This document shows positions 51,755 to 61,733 of a DNA stretch of 64,000 bases, piece by piece. The stretch comes from Promethearchaeati archaeon (GTDB lineage Archaea > Asgardarchaeota > Heimdallarchaeia > Heimdallarchaeales > Heimdallarchaeaceae). The notes beneath the pieces are model-generated. The model had not been told where the DNA came from, made no database searches, and saw only the letters and a list, made by a program, of their open reading frames with translations. A program made the position numbers and the translations under genes. The stretch covers positions 1-64,000 of the forward strand of contig JABLTJ010000010.1 in the NCBI GenBank assembly GCA_013166775.1. Reading direction: 5' to 3'. Position 1 is the first letter of the stretch. Each line of letters starts with the position of its first letter.

Positions 51755-54700
51755 ATGACTCATTTTATGTTCAAAAATGAAATCATTTCAAAAATATTAA
51801 CTCTAATAATTATCTCATTATTGATACTTGTATATCTACCTCAAAATAGCATTCTAGATGACAATAAATCATTTTCCTCAGAGTTATTAGATAATTCAAA
51901 ACAAGAGGGATTTGAAAACTATGAGAACGATTATTTGAAAAATAGACCTTTTAGTTTTGCTTATACTCCAATAGATAATTTAACTGGAACTGGAGACAAT
52001 CTTGTAGTGACAGATGAATTAGCAGTTTCTCATTCTGTAAGCTTATCACTAACTTCAGGCAATGGATATTCTGATTCATATACAATATCCGGAATTTCAG
52101 GATTTACAAATCAAAATCTAGAATACGATTTATCTATTTCTTCAAGACGAGATGATTATATTATTCTTGAGTCAAGTATTGATAATAAAAATGCAGATTT
52201 AGATTCAAATCAAGTTAGAGTAGCACAAGGTTTTGAAGTTTATTGGGATTATGCTGTCTTTTATGGTGCAGATATTTACTTAGATGCAACTGGATCAACT
52301 TTAGGAAATGATCAGCTTGAATTGTTTGTAGTAAAAGCAGATGGTCTTGGACAACCAAATATGAGTGATATAAGAGCAATTGACTTAAATGGTCCTTATA
52401 ATTCCTCCAACACAATCCCTGCAAGCTCAACTGGTAATTATGCATATTACGATTTTACAAATATCTCCTTAAGTGGAAATGCCATACTTGAAAATGGAAA
52501 TTACTTCATAGTAGCTAATCTTTCATCCTATGATGTGTCAGCAGATAACTTCTTTTGGGTTGGAGAACAAGGCGGTTCTGAAACTTATCCTAACTACCTA
52601 CATGATGGTACTAGTTGGAGTCTTCCTAATGATGAAACAAGAGATTTAATTGTGGATTTGAAACCATCTTACTCAAACGGAACTTCACTTGTATTTACAG
52701 ATCCAACTGACGTATCCCTTCAAGATAATGCACAAGCAGTAACTTCACTCACACAGCAAATAACATCAACTGGTCTTCATACAATTACTAGTGATACTTC
52801 AATAGATATAAGCATGAATAATAGTTATCTATTCAGCAATGTTCTAAGTTGTATAGCGACCTATTACGCAGATAATTCCACATATCCCAATTATGATATT
52901 TCTTGGGAAATCATTTGGAATATCCCTCAAGTCGATCTCTTGTCTTACTCAAATCCAGTAAGGAACCACTACATCTTAGCTCCAAGCGATTGGAGTAATA
53001 CTGTTTTTTCACTTTCATTAAACGATATACCTATCACCGTATTAAGAAATTTAGCAGGTTACGAATGTGATATTCAAATTCTATATTCAGGAAGTGAATA
53101 TTTGGAGGGAGATTTCAAATTACAAACCTCGAGTCCTAATTATGTTACGAATACAGAGATTTCAGATGGTGTTCAAGTTACGAACGAATTTACTTTAGGT
53201 TATTGGACTACTGATACAATTGATGCATTCGGGCATGAAGGTTCATCGGTTTTTGTGGAAGTAGGAATAAACGATATTTTGCAGAGCGGTGGAATATTGA
53301 ATTTTACTCTATTTAACAGTGATGGGAATATCATTCCTTGGAAGAACTCCAGTTTATTACCAGCGAATCTTAATTATATAGATACATCATATTATTCAGG
53401 ACTTGGTTATTTCGATCCTGGAGAAAACGTTTTCAAACACAATATCTCTATTGATCCTTCAATAAGTGAGAGTGATAAAGAAGGACAATGGACCGCATTT
53501 GTCCTGTGGCAAAACGGAACTGAAGTAGGCTTATTTTCAAGTTCAATCGTTATAGGAAAACCAACTCTTGCTGAGTTTGCGTGGGAAGATACATTAGGTC
53601 AAAATGATATGACAAATGATACAATGATAGAATTAACTAGGATTAATGGACATGGGATACACATAGAAGTAGATTATTACAATATAAGCGATCCATTCTT
53701 CTCTGGAATTGGAACGCCAATCACTCATGCAATTGTTAATTATACTGCTAGCTGGGGAGATTCAGGATCACTTCCCTTTGTTGATACTCAATATGTTCTT
53801 GATATTATAACTGATGCACCCACTGGTGTCTATACAATAAACTTGATTGCTTCAGGACCTTTCCTAGAAACTCAATCAATTCAAATTTCAGTAAGAATAG
53901 TTCATCAGTTTGAAATATCACCTGTACGTAACAGTTATGCTGTAAACTATACGAATGAAGTTACAGCAATTTTCGAACTAAGGGATATTTCTTTTGGAAA
54001 TGTTCTTGTGGAACCAGATAGCATTGTCCTAAAATTCAATGGTTCAACTTTAAGCGTTGCTGATTATACTTATAGTTTTGATAATCAAAGGATAAAAATA
54101 ACAATAGATACAGGAGATATTCTAGGTTTATCATTAACTCCAGATAGTTATACATTACTAGTTTCCGCAATCAAAACGGATTTTGTCTCTGATTATGGCA
54201 TAGATACAGCAGTGGATAGTACAACGATTGTTGTAACAACTATTCATACACACATAGCGATTGAAGAAACAGTTACAGAAACAGATTCTAACAGTCAAAT
54301 ATCAGTAACTTTTAGATTTGTTGATTTAAACCATTCTGTTGATATAGAAGGTGCCTCAGTAGATGTAAGATTCGATATTGATGAAATAGAATTAGTTTCA
54401 TGGAATGAGAATAACGGGTTATATACTCTTTTAATCAGAATAAATGAACCCTCAATAGCTACATTAAATGTTTTTATTGACATTTACAAAACTGGTTATC
54501 AATCTCAGATGAATTTTCTTTTAAGTTCAGTTTCAATTAATCTCCCAACAAATGGCGGAGGAATACCCTTAGGGGTTCTAATTGGTATTATAGCTGGTAT
54601 CGCTGTTGTTATTTTAGCAACAGTAGGTTATTTTGTATTCAGGCGAAGAATGCAAGCTACAAAGGATGTTAGATTAAAGTCAAGATCTAGAGCAAGAGCA

Positions 54701-55327
54701 ATTTTCCAAAGTACTATGATGATCAAGAAAGTTATTGTAGTTCATCATGAAACCAGTCTCCCAATTTTCGAAAAGGATGTAGATAAAAATGCAATTGTTG
54801 ATCCATCAATTATAACAGGTGTACTGCAGGCTATCTCTTCTATTGGCACAGAAATGATAGGTGCCCCAACAGGTGTGAAAAAAATAGAATATTATGGTTT
54901 TGTCGTAACAAGTGCCTATAGTGGAGCTTACACAGTTTATGTGTTCTCTGAAACTGAAATAGAACCTGAATTTGAAACAGGTGTTGATAATATTGCAAGG
55001 TGGTTTGACTTAATTTTTGGTTATGATAGTGCTCAATGGGATGGTTCAATGGACATTTACAATGAATATAGAATCTCGATTGAGGAAAAAATTTCTGAAG
55101 AGTTATTTTTATGGATGCTATTTCCTATTCATGTTCCAGATAAAGAAATGGACTTAAATATTCTGAATCAAGTAGAAAAGGAAATCTTAGAAGCAATTAC
55201 TCAAAACGCAAATATGACTGTAATTAAATTAGTCGATCAGTTAGATAAATACGATAGTGAGGAAGTAATTTATCATCTTTTTAATCTTGTAGATTCTGAA
55301 CACATAATAACAAGCTATACAGATTAA
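51755..55327 (+). CDS. Large single-pass surface protein with longin-like cytoplasmic tail (receptor B)
   Basis: A 1190-residue paralogue of the protein at 46254, from ATG 51755. Signal peptide ~1-28; extracellular part ~30-930 with the same block order (P-F-S-F-A-Y-T-P-I near the start, G-A-D-I-Y-L-D and Y-F-I-V-A-N-L-S in the first domain, S-P-N-Y then G-Y-W-T in the middle). Transmembrane helix ~937-959 after G-G-G-I-P-L-G-V-L-I-G. The tail has A-R-A-I-F-Q-S-T-M-M, V-V-H-H-E-T-S-L-P-I-F, G-V-L-Q-A-I-S-S-I-G and a winged-helix-like end. Conserved ectodomain and tail suggest one ligand-to-cytoplasm pathway in two versions. Confidence 0.82.
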   Translation: MTHFMFKNEIISKILTLIIISLLILVYLPQNSILDDNKSFSSELLDNSKQEGFENYENDYLKNRPFSFAYTPIDNLTGTGDNLVVTDELAVSHSVSLSLTSGNGYSDSYTISGISGFTNQNLEYDLSISSRRDDYIILESSIDNKNADLDSNQVRVAQGFEVYWDYAVFYGADIYLDATGSTLGNDQLELFVVKADGLGQPNMSDIRAIDLNGPYNSSNTIPASSTGNYAYYDFTNISLSGNAILENGNYFIVANLSSYDVSADNFFWVGEQGGSETYPNYLHDGTSWSLPNDETRDLIVDLKPSYSNGTSLVFTDPTDVSLQDNAQAVTSLTQQITSTGLHTITSDTSIDISMNNSYLFSNVLSCIATYYADNSTYPNYDISWEIIWNIPQVDLLSYSNPVRNHYILAPSDWSNTVFSLSLNDIPITVLRNLAGYECDIQILYSGSEYLEGDFKLQTSSPNYVTNTEISDGVQVTNEFTLGYWTTDTIDAFGHEGSSVFVEVGINDILQSGGILNFTLFNSDGNIIPWKNSSLLPANLNYIDTSYYSGLGYFDPGENVFKHNISIDPSISESDKEGQWTAFVLWQNGTEVGLFSSSIVIGKPTLAEFAWEDTLGQNDMTNDTMIELTRINGHGIHIEVDYYNISDPFFSGIGTPITHAIVNYTASWGDSGSLPFVDTQYVLDIITDAPTGVYTINLIASGPFLETQSIQISVRIVHQFEISPVRNSYAVNYTNEVTAIFELRDISFGNVLVEPDSIVLKFNGSTLSVADYTYSFDNQRIKITIDTGDILGLSLTPDSYTLLVSAIKTDFVSDYGIDTAVDSTTIVVTTIHTHIAIEETVTETDSNSQISVTFRFVDLNHSVDIEGASVDVRFDIDEIELVSWNENNGLYTLLIRINEPSIATLNVFIDIYKTGYQSQMNFLLSSVSINLPTNGGGIPLGVLIGIIAGIAVVILATVGYFVFRRRMQATKDVRLKSRSRARAIFQSTMMIKKVIVVHHETSLPIFEKDVDKNAIVDPSIITGVLQAISSIGTEMIGAPTGVKKIEYYGFVVTSAYSGAYTVYVFSETEIEPEFETGVDNIARWFDLIFGYDSAQWDGSMDIYNEYRISIEEKISEELFLWMLFPIHVPDKEMDLNILNQVEKEILEAITQNANMTVIKLVDQLDKYDSEEVIYHLFNLVDSEHIITSYTD

Positions 55328-55496
55328 TATATCTGTTAGATTAAAACAAGTTCTGAACTACATCAAATCTGTGAAGATTCTATGAAAAAACTAATTTCAT
55401 GTTTTGTCAAAAACACTTATATTTGGTTTTGTAGAGACTATACTGGGTTAGAGAAAACTGGGGTTAAAATGTAACTGATAAACAATACATTCAGTG

Positions 55497-56204
55497 ATGG
55501 AACATAGATTTAAGGGGATTTTCTTGGTGGTAGAAGAAATATCAATTTCTAAATGGAAAGGGAAAGCAAGGGAAATCTTTCAGAGTGTGTTCATGATAAG
55601 AAAGATAATTGTCGTACATCATGAAACTAGTTTACCCGTTTTTGAGCAAGATTTCTACGAAAATTCAAATATTGATTCTTCAATTGTGACAGGTGTTCTA
55701 CAAGCTGTTTCCTCAATTGGAAGGGAAATTACAGGCTCTCCTACAAGTATCAAGAAGATAGAATTCCATGGGTTTGTAGTGACAAATGCATATAGTGGTG
55801 ACTATACTGTTTATCTGTTCTCTGAAAGAAGTATTCATGAAGCATTAGCAGATGGAGTACAGCATATCGCCAAGTGGTTCGATGTGATTTTTGGTCATGA
55901 TGGGGCACAATGGGATGGTTCAATGGATCTGTTCAATGAATACAAAGTTACTATAAGAGAAAAAATTTGCAAGGAATTATTTCTATGGTTTCTCTATCCA
56001 ATACATATTTCTGATTTAGATCCTGAACAAATAAAACCTCTTAGACCAATTGAAAAAGATATTATATCGTTAATTAAATCAAGAGAAAGAGCAACTACTA
56101 TGATATTGATGGATCAACTAAATAGTTACACAAATGGAGAGCTTCTTGAAGCTTTAGTACAACTAGTAAAATCCAATATAATCTTAACAAACTTTTGTGA
56201 TTAA
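55497..56204 (+). CDS. Soluble longin-like + winged-helix protein 2
   Basis: A 235-residue protein matching the tail of receptor B very closely from the juxtamembrane helix on: G-K-A-R-E-I-F-Q-S-V-F-M, then I-I-V-V-H-H-E-T-S-L-P-V-F and G-V-L-Q-A-V-S-S-I-G. It has no transmembrane helix, so it is either a true soluble partner or a receptor that lost its ectodomain. The start is uncertain (ATG 55497; a later GTG near 55530 would also give the core). Confidence 0.7.
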   Translation: MEHRFKGIFLVVEEISISKWKGKAREIFQSVFMIRKIIVVHHETSLPVFEQDFYENSNIDSSIVTGVLQAVSSIGREITGSPTSIKKIEFHGFVVTNAYSGDYTVYLFSERSIHEALADGVQHIAKWFDVIFGHDGAQWDGSMDLFNEYKVTIREKICKELFLWFLYPIHISDLDPEQIKPLRPIEKDIISLIKSRERATTMILMDQLNSYTNGELLEALVQLVKSNIILTNFCD

Positions 56205-56269
56205 TTTAAGTCCAATAAATTAATAAGCTTATTATAATAGAATAAGATAACATTTCATAAGGTTGTTTT

Positions 56270-56608
56270 ATGGAAAAAATGTTATTTGTAATATGGACAG
56301 CAAACAAAGGAATATTCACACATGTGATGATGAATGTTTTAGATTTTAAAGAAAAGGGATATGAAGTCGGTGTAGTTTTTGAGAGTGACGGATGCAAGCA
56401 TATTAGTGAATTTGAAAGCAATACTAACGAAAAATTCGAGAAAATGAAAGAATTGAAATTGATTTTTTCAGTGTGTAAAGCTTGTGCTAAAGGAATGGGT
56501 GCATTAGATTCAGCAAAAAGACAAAACTTACCAATTCATGATGATTTATGGGGACATACTCCTTTGGAAAAATGGGTTGCAGAAGGATTCAAGATAGTAT
56601 CAGTTTAG
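56270..56608 (+). CDS. DsrE-like protein
   Basis: A 112-residue protein with the DsrE/DsrF fold pattern: K-M-L-F-V-I-W-T first strand, V-G-V-V-F-E-S-D-G second, and a conserved-looking C-K-A-C-A near residue 75. Ends with I-H-D-D-L-W-G-H-T-P. Family members carry sulfur or serve in redox metabolism with a Cys; here two Cys lie in C-x-x-C. There are no DSR partners nearby. Confidence 0.75.
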   Translation: MEKMLFVIWTANKGIFTHVMMNVLDFKEKGYEVGVVFESDGCKHISEFESNTNEKFEKMKELKLIFSVCKACAKGMGALDSAKRQNLPIHDDLWGHTPLEKWVAEGFKIVSV

Positions 56609-56632
56609 AACAGTAAAAATGTTAGAACTAAT

Positions 56633-57589
56633 TTATCCTTTTACTAAGACTAGTACAACTCCAGCAATAGTCATAAAGACCCCAAACAAGCCGATAAGAC
56701 TTGTTCTTTCTTTGTTCAAGAACCAAGTTACAGGTAATGCAAATAAAGGACTTGCAGCTGCAATTAAAGACATAAGCTCAGCTCCTGCTGATCTTGCTCC
56801 TTCTGCATAGAAAAATGCTCCAAGTGATGTGCCTATGATTGAAGCTACTATCAACCACACCCACGATTTTTTTGACCATTGACCAATTTGAACATAAGGT
56901 TTTCTCCATGCCATTAATAATAATAAAATAGCAGCAATTGGAAATCTTGCAGCATTACCAATTAAACTACTCGCTGTTTCAGTGTTAAGTAAATCTGCTA
57001 TATCATTTAGAACCCAATCTATTAGAACAACTCCTATCGCCCAACTAATAGCAGCGAGTAAGCCAGCAATAACAGCTAACCATGTTGTTTTTTTTGAGAT
57101 ATTTTTCGTATCCTCTTCGATTTGTTCTTCATTATTTTCCTGTTCAAGTTTTTTGAGATTCTGTTCTTGACTTATAGCTATTAGTAAAACTCCACAAATT
57201 ATCAAAAACGCAGAAATATAGAAAATATAGTGAATTTCTGAATGTAAAATGATTACTGAAAATAAGAATGTAAAAAGTGGAAAAGTCATTGAAATTGCTA
57301 GAGCTTTTGTAGTTCCTAGAGTTTTTTGAGCTTGAAAATAAAATGTGTCCCCTAATACTTGAGCACAAATTATGCTAGCAATAAGAAGTAACCAAATCTT
57401 ATATGAGAATGTAAAAATTTCTACGAAGAATCCCATTATAGCTACAGCTATTACAAAAGTTATTGCACCAATTGTTGTTCTTACTGCATTAATTTGTAAT
57501 GGTGATGCAATTTTTTCCACTTTTCTAATCATGGAATTGGAAGTAGCAAAACACACTACTGCTAGTACTGCAAAGATTCTTCCATCCAT
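56633..57589 (-). CDS. EamA/DMT-family transporter
   Basis: A 318-residue protein with ten hydrophobic helices in two EamA repeats. The repeats are joined by an acidic loop near residue 145-165 (E-Q-E-N-N-E-E-Q-I-E-E-D). Helix 1 has A-T-S-N-S-M-I-R-K and the second repeat A-I-S-W-A-I-G-V-V. Such transporters export metabolites, but the substrate is not deducible. It converges on the DsrE gene with 24 bases between stops. Confidence 0.85.
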   Translation of the reverse strand: MDGRIFAVLAVVCFATSNSMIRKVEKIASPLQINAVRTTIGAITFVIAVAIMGFFVEIFTFSYKIWLLLIASIICAQVLGDTFYFQAQKTLGTTKALAISMTFPLFTFLFSVIILHSEIHYIFYISAFLIICGVLLIAISQEQNLKKLEQENNEEQIEEDTKNISKKTTWLAVIAGLLAAISWAIGVVLIDWVLNDIADLLNTETASSLIGNAARFPIAAILLLLMAWRKPYVQIGQWSKKSWVWLIVASIIGTSLGAFFYAEGARSAGAELMSLIAAASPLFALPVTWFLNKERTSLIGLFGVFMTIAGVVLVLVKG

Positions 57590-57636
57590 AAGAAATGCAC
57601 TTTACTCGTAGTACTTGACTATTTTGGTGTATGTGG

Positions 57637-57900
57637 TTACTTTCTTGTTATTTTGAAAACAACTGGATTCTTATAATCAGGACAGCAGATAGTTACGCTT
57701 TCAGAGTCTTCTTCCCAAGGAAAACTTGATCCAATCCTTATTCCCAAAGCATATGGATAAATGGTATGAAAAGCAGCAGCACAAATTTGTCCTCTCTCTT
57801 CTGGGTATTTATACTTATCACCAATTTTATGACCAAAAGGACATGTACCAGCTTCCAATATTTTAACAACTTCAATCTCAACTTCGTTATCAATACTCAT
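57637..57900 (-). CDS. TIGR04076 family protein
   Basis: An 87-residue member of TIGR04076: E-V-E-I-E-V-V-K-I at the start, G-T-C-P-F-G-H-K-I-G-D (Cys and His likely ligands), I-C-A-A-A-F-H-T-I-Y-P-Y, and C-C-P-D-Y-K-N-P-V-V-F-K at the end. It lies upstream of the EamA gene (47 bases) and downstream of a DinB gene on the same strand. The version in the ATC array (28715) is longer. Confidence 0.8.
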   Translation of the reverse strand: MSIDNEVEIEVVKILEAGTCPFGHKIGDKYKYPEERGQICAAAFHTIYPYALGIRIGSSFPWEEDSESVTICCPDYKNPVVFKITRK

Positions 57901-57932
57901 GATTTCACAATCCTAATAAGGTAAACAAACTA

Positions 57933-58427
57933 TTATTTTTTTACCCCATAAAGTTTTTCTCTAATTTTTTTATCAGTCCAACCTGTAGCTCTTTTGAAAA
58001 TCCAAATAACCTGACCTAGATGATTGCTTTCATGATTGAGAAGACCAGCAATTGCTCTCTTTCTAGGACGTTTCCCGAAACCAGTATCAAGTATTTCTTC
58101 TTGTTGTTCATCAGTCATCTTTTCGATTCCTTCTTTAATTGCATCAGATATTCTGTGAAATTCTTTTACTAAATCTTCTAAAGAAACAGTATTATCAGGC
58201 AAAGTTCCATACTCAAATCCTAATTTTGTTTCTTCAAATCCAGCATTTGGCACAAGATTTTTGAACCAATTGAGAACGGAAATTAAATGACGGAAGATTA
58301 ACTCAGGAGACCAAGTGTCCTCACTGTAATTCTTGTGAAAAACTTCCTCTGGAACAAGTTTAAAAAGTTCTAAATGCTCGTTGCGATCCTCTTCAATTAA
58401 TCTATAGTAATCAGCTAATGTGAACAT
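57933..58427 (-). CDS. DinB-family protein
   Basis: A 164-residue four-helix protein typical of DinB. First helix: D-Y-Y-R-L-I-E-E-D. Then T-W-S-P-E-L-I-F-R-H-L (first His, about residue 47) and N-H-E-S-N-H-L-G-Q-V (His pair, about 131-135). Those three His bind a metal in DinB thiol-transferase-like enzymes. Ends W-T-D-K-K-I. It is a closer match than the ClbS-like protein at 3356. Confidence 0.8.
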   Translation of the reverse strand: MFTLADYYRLIEEDRNEHLELFKLVPEEVFHKNYSEDTWSPELIFRHLISVLNWFKNLVPNAGFEETKLGFEYGTLPDNTVSLEDLVKEFHRISDAIKEGIEKMTDEQQEEILDTGFGKRPRKRAIAGLLNHESNHLGQVIWIFKRATGWTDKKIREKLYGVKK

Positions 58428-58474
58428 ATCTTAAGAGAAAGATATCAGTTTATAAACTTGATTGCGATAATATA

Positions 58475-59734
58475 TCACTTGAATTGAAACCAGAACCAGA
58501 AACACCAATATAAGATGATTAAAACAGCTCCAATAGCACTTGGAATTCTTTTTTTACCTTCAAGAAGTTTAATTGCAGAGATATTGACAGCTCCAAATAT
58601 TCCCATAAAGATTATACTTGCAATTGTTGCTACAATCCTGATATCAAAGAAAACAACAAAAAGCATACTAATGATTCCAGATAATATAATAGCTCTAGCA
58701 GGAACTCTAGTTTTTGGATTTATTTTTGAGATCGCAACAGGAATAACTTTCTCATGTGAAAGCATATAGGAGAGTCTAGAAGATCCTAATAAGGTTGCAT
58801 TAATCGCTGAAGCTGCTGAAACTATCGCTGCTATGGCCATAATCCATTTTCCAGCTGATCCTAGAAAGACACTTGCTGAGACAGTGAGAATAACTTCCCC
58901 GTATGATTCTAAGTCAGAACTCCACCCTAGAACCCCTACAGTAACTATTGCTACTGCAACGTAGATAATTAAAACAACTATTATGGAAAAATACATACCA
59001 ATTGGTAGATCCTTCTTAGGATTCTTCATCTCTTCAACAGAATTAGATAGAATTTCGAAACCCTCCATAGAAACAAAAATCAAAACAGAACTTGCGACTA
59101 GTGAATAACCATCTCTTATGAAGAATGGATCTGTGAAATTATCCCTTTTAATTGCAAAAATTCCTACTAGTATGTATAAAATAAGAATAGAAACTTTCAC
59201 TAAAACGAGAATATTTTGAGTCCTACTTGATTCTTTGATTCCTATCAAATTTAATCCAATAAAAAGGACTACACTTAGTAATTGAAAGAAAAACGCAGAA
59301 GCTGATACTTGATAGAAGAACAAATCAAGTGTTCTATCTCCAAAGATTTTCCAAACCTCCCCCAAATACCAACCAAAAGTCATTGCATACAAACTAACAG
59401 AAAAACTATAACCAAACCATAAAATGATACCTATAACACCAGACAAAGATTTTGATTTAAAAGCTTCACGGACATAAATAAAAGCCCCTCCAGCTCTTGG
59501 GTGTTTTAAAGCAAGGTGAACATAGCTATATGCTGTAAAAGCACTTACGATTCCTGCTAAGAGAAAAGCTAAAAACGCTCCGGGACCTGTATCTGCTATA
59601 ACAATTCCCAAAACACTGAAAACTCCACCACCAATAAGTGCACCTATAGCTATCCCTAGTGCTTCTTTTAATCCCAATTCCTTTGAAAGCTCAACAATAT
59701 CTGAGCTTCCATTATTATCTTTATCGTTTGACAT
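58475..59734 (-). CDS. APC-superfamily amino acid permease
   Basis: A 419-residue protein with about twelve helices. Helix 1 carries G-I-A-I-G-A-L-I-G-G-G-V-F, the unwound Gly-rich substrate site of APC transporters. H-P-R-A-G-G-A-F-I-Y-V-R-E-A-F follows in the usual loop, and F-E-I-L-S-N-S-V-E-E-M-K-N-P in helix 6. It should take up or exchange an amino acid with cation coupling. No neighbouring enzyme reveals the substrate. Confidence 0.87.
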   Translation of the reverse strand: MSNDKDNNGSSDIVELSKELGLKEALGIAIGALIGGGVFSVLGIVIADTGPGAFLAFLLAGIVSAFTAYSYVHLALKHPRAGGAFIYVREAFKSKSLSGVIGIILWFGYSFSVSLYAMTFGWYLGEVWKIFGDRTLDLFFYQVSASAFFFQLLSVVLFIGLNLIGIKESSRTQNILVLVKVSILILYILVGIFAIKRDNFTDPFFIRDGYSLVASSVLIFVSMEGFEILSNSVEEMKNPKKDLPIGMYFSIIVVLIIYVAVAIVTVGVLGWSSDLESYGEVILTVSASVFLGSAGKWIMAIAAIVSAASAINATLLGSSRLSYMLSHEKVIPVAISKINPKTRVPARAIILSGIISMLFVVFFDIRIVATIASIIFMGIFGAVNISAIKLLEGKKRIPSAIGAVLIILYWCFWFWFQFK

Positions 59735-59832
59735 TGGTACCCCATTGGCTGAACAAATTAAAGCAAAAAATTTATAATTCTTGTTATTTAGTCAATATAA
59801 TTCTTTTTCTGAGTCTATATATCTAAAATAGC

Positions 59833-60753
59833 TTAGGGCAAAGAAACTACAACAAAGTAGTAAATAAATAACGCAACCACTGAAGCAAAAAGACTCCAGT
59901 GAACCTTCCTATTCCATGAAGACAAGTATCTACCATGAAGAATACCAAATGGAATAAGTAGAACTACTGCCAAGAAAAGCATAAAGAAAGGTATGTTTGC
60001 TAACCCATCTAATATATTGTGATTAATAGAACTAAATCCTAAAAGTGAAATAATAATTACTTCCCAAATTAGAATCCAAACGATACCTACCATAGCTGTA
60101 ATCCCTTTCTTCTTATCCTCCATCTCTGTTGTTCTAAAGGTTAGAAAAGTTGGGATCATGGTAAAAGGAATGAAAATCCCTATCAGTGAAATAACTGCTC
60201 CTTGCACCCATATTATATTCGTTGCACCAATTTTCTGTCTTCTAGCAGCAATATGCTGAGCTAACATATGCCCCCCAAAAACAATAAGTGTGGAAATGAA
60301 AGTTGTTAGGAGTTTCCATAGATAATCAGATGATAATGGAATTCCTTGCCAAAGACGAAAATCAAACAATTCATTCAGAGACAATACAATTCCTACAAAG
60401 ACAGAAATTACCAAAACATTGTAAATATTCCTGCTAAAACTATACAACGTGAAAAAAGAAGATCTCGTTATAAATCTATCTTGAGGTTCAACATAGACTG
60501 ATTTCTGCTCAATATCACGAGGAGAATAATACTGCTTTTGTTTTCTACTTACCTTTTCTTTCTTTTCAGTAGCTTTGGGAATAACAGGACTAACCTTTGC
60601 TTTTCTATATTCATCAGTTTGATACATTCCTATCCTTGGACAATCATGCTGCTCTGGTAGTCTATGTTTTGCACAATATGATTGATTACAAAGTTTACAT
60701 TTAAAGGGTAAACTTTCTTCCTCTTTACAATCAGGATAAGAGCAGTTTTTCAT
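59833..60753 (-). CDS. AN1 zinc finger fused to S2P-like membrane domain (degenerate)
   Basis: A 306-residue protein. Residues 4-40 are an AN1-type finger: C-S-Y-P-D-C, C-K-L-C, Y-C-A-K-H and H-R-L-P-E-Q-H-D-C, the order of C/H ligands for that finger. After a basic linker come about six membrane helices. The first pair is followed by G-G-H-M-L-A-Q-H-I-A-A-R-R, at the place where related archaeal proteins have an H-E-x-x-H zinc site. Here Glu is Met, so peptidase activity is unlikely. It probably recognises or tethers proteins at the membrane. Confidence 0.75.
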   Translation of the reverse strand: MKNCSYPDCKEEESLPFKCKLCNQSYCAKHRLPEQHDCPRIGMYQTDEYRKAKVSPVIPKATEKKEKVSRKQKQYYSPRDIEQKSVYVEPQDRFITRSSFFTLYSFSRNIYNVLVISVFVGIVLSLNELFDFRLWQGIPLSSDYLWKLLTTFISTLIVFGGHMLAQHIAARRQKIGATNIIWVQGAVISLIGIFIPFTMIPTFLTFRTTEMEDKKKGITAMVGIVWILIWEVIIISLLGFSSINHNILDGLANIPFFMLFLAVVLLIPFGILHGRYLSSWNRKVHWSLFASVVALFIYYFVVVSLP

Positions 60754-60793
60754 TATTATACAAGGATTCTCATATACACTTAAAGAATTTGCT

Positions 60794-61666
60794 TTATAAC
60801 ATATGATGAATACAAACTCCAGTATTGAGGAGCTTATCTCTAATTTTGCTAGATAAAGGTTTGGAAATTTTCTTCAAGAGATTTCTTTGTTTCGATTTAC
60901 CAATTATTACTAAATCGGGTTCATCCTTACCAGAAATAAATTTCAACGAAGATAAAACTTTGTGACCAACAATAAACTTGGGTTGAACAATCTGTCCGAA
61001 AATATCCTCATATCTTTTGAGGTAAGTTCTAAATGAATTCTGTTCTTTTTTAATCTCCTTCTCTTTAAGAACTTCTCTTAGAGGTAATGCAGCAGGTACT
61101 GCAGCGATGTGATAAACCTTAACTTTGGCATTTTTTTGTGGTGCAGCAATAGCTGATGCCCATCTAAGAAGAAAAGGATCTCTTGTAGAATAAGGTAGTA
61201 AAACAGCTATGTTCTTTAGTTTATCAGAAATTTTCTTTAACGTAGGGGGAAAGACTTGAAGAATTTCAGTATGAATATAAGGTATTATTGAAGTTGAAAT
61301 ACTCTTAGTTGTCATTTTATCAAGAAGAGTGGGTCTTCTTCTTCCAGACATAATCACAAGATTATGCCTGTGTTTCTTCCAATATTCGATTATTGCTTCA
61401 GGAATATTCTTCTTATTCTCGATAATCAGGTCGTGTTCGATTTCATATTTCGAAAGTTTTTTGAGATAATTATCGATGCTACTACCAACATCTGTTCCTA
61501 TATGTAAAAGATCTATTTTTCCCCCATATTCATGTGCTATATAAAATGCGATTTCCAACCCCATACACTCAAAATCTTGACCACCTATTGGCACTAAAAT
61601 TCTATCAAGATTCAAGAAATAAACATCTTGAAAATCAGGGTGTAATTTTGAGGGAATCCTTGACAT
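60794..61666 (-). CDS. Tandem universal stress protein
   Basis: A 290-residue protein with two USP domains. Domain 1 starts D-R-I-L-V-P-I-G-G-Q-D-F and ends I-M-S-G-R-R-R-P. Domain 2 starts I-A-V-L-L-P-Y-S-T-R-D-P and ends L-V-I-I-G-K-S-K-Q-R-N. The G-x2-G-x9-G-S/T ATP loop of Usp proteins is poorly kept in both, so ATP binding is doubtful. It may be a stress or ligand-binding dimer in one chain. Confidence 0.8.
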   Translation of the reverse strand: MSRIPSKLHPDFQDVYFLNLDRILVPIGGQDFECMGLEIAFYIAHEYGGKIDLLHIGTDVGSSIDNYLKKLSKYEIEHDLIIENKKNIPEAIIEYWKKHRHNLVIMSGRRRPTLLDKMTTKSISTSIIPYIHTEILQVFPPTLKKISDKLKNIAVLLPYSTRDPFLLRWASAIAAPQKNAKVKVYHIAAVPAALPLREVLKEKEIKKEQNSFRTYLKRYEDIFGQIVQPKFIVGHKVLSSLKFISGKDEPDLVIIGKSKQRNLLKKISKPLSSKIRDKLLNTGVCIHHML

Positions 61667-61733
61667 TCTCTTGTTCGATAACGGTTAAAACTCATCTAAT
61701 ATAAAGATTATTCTAAAAATTTGTTAGAGCAAT

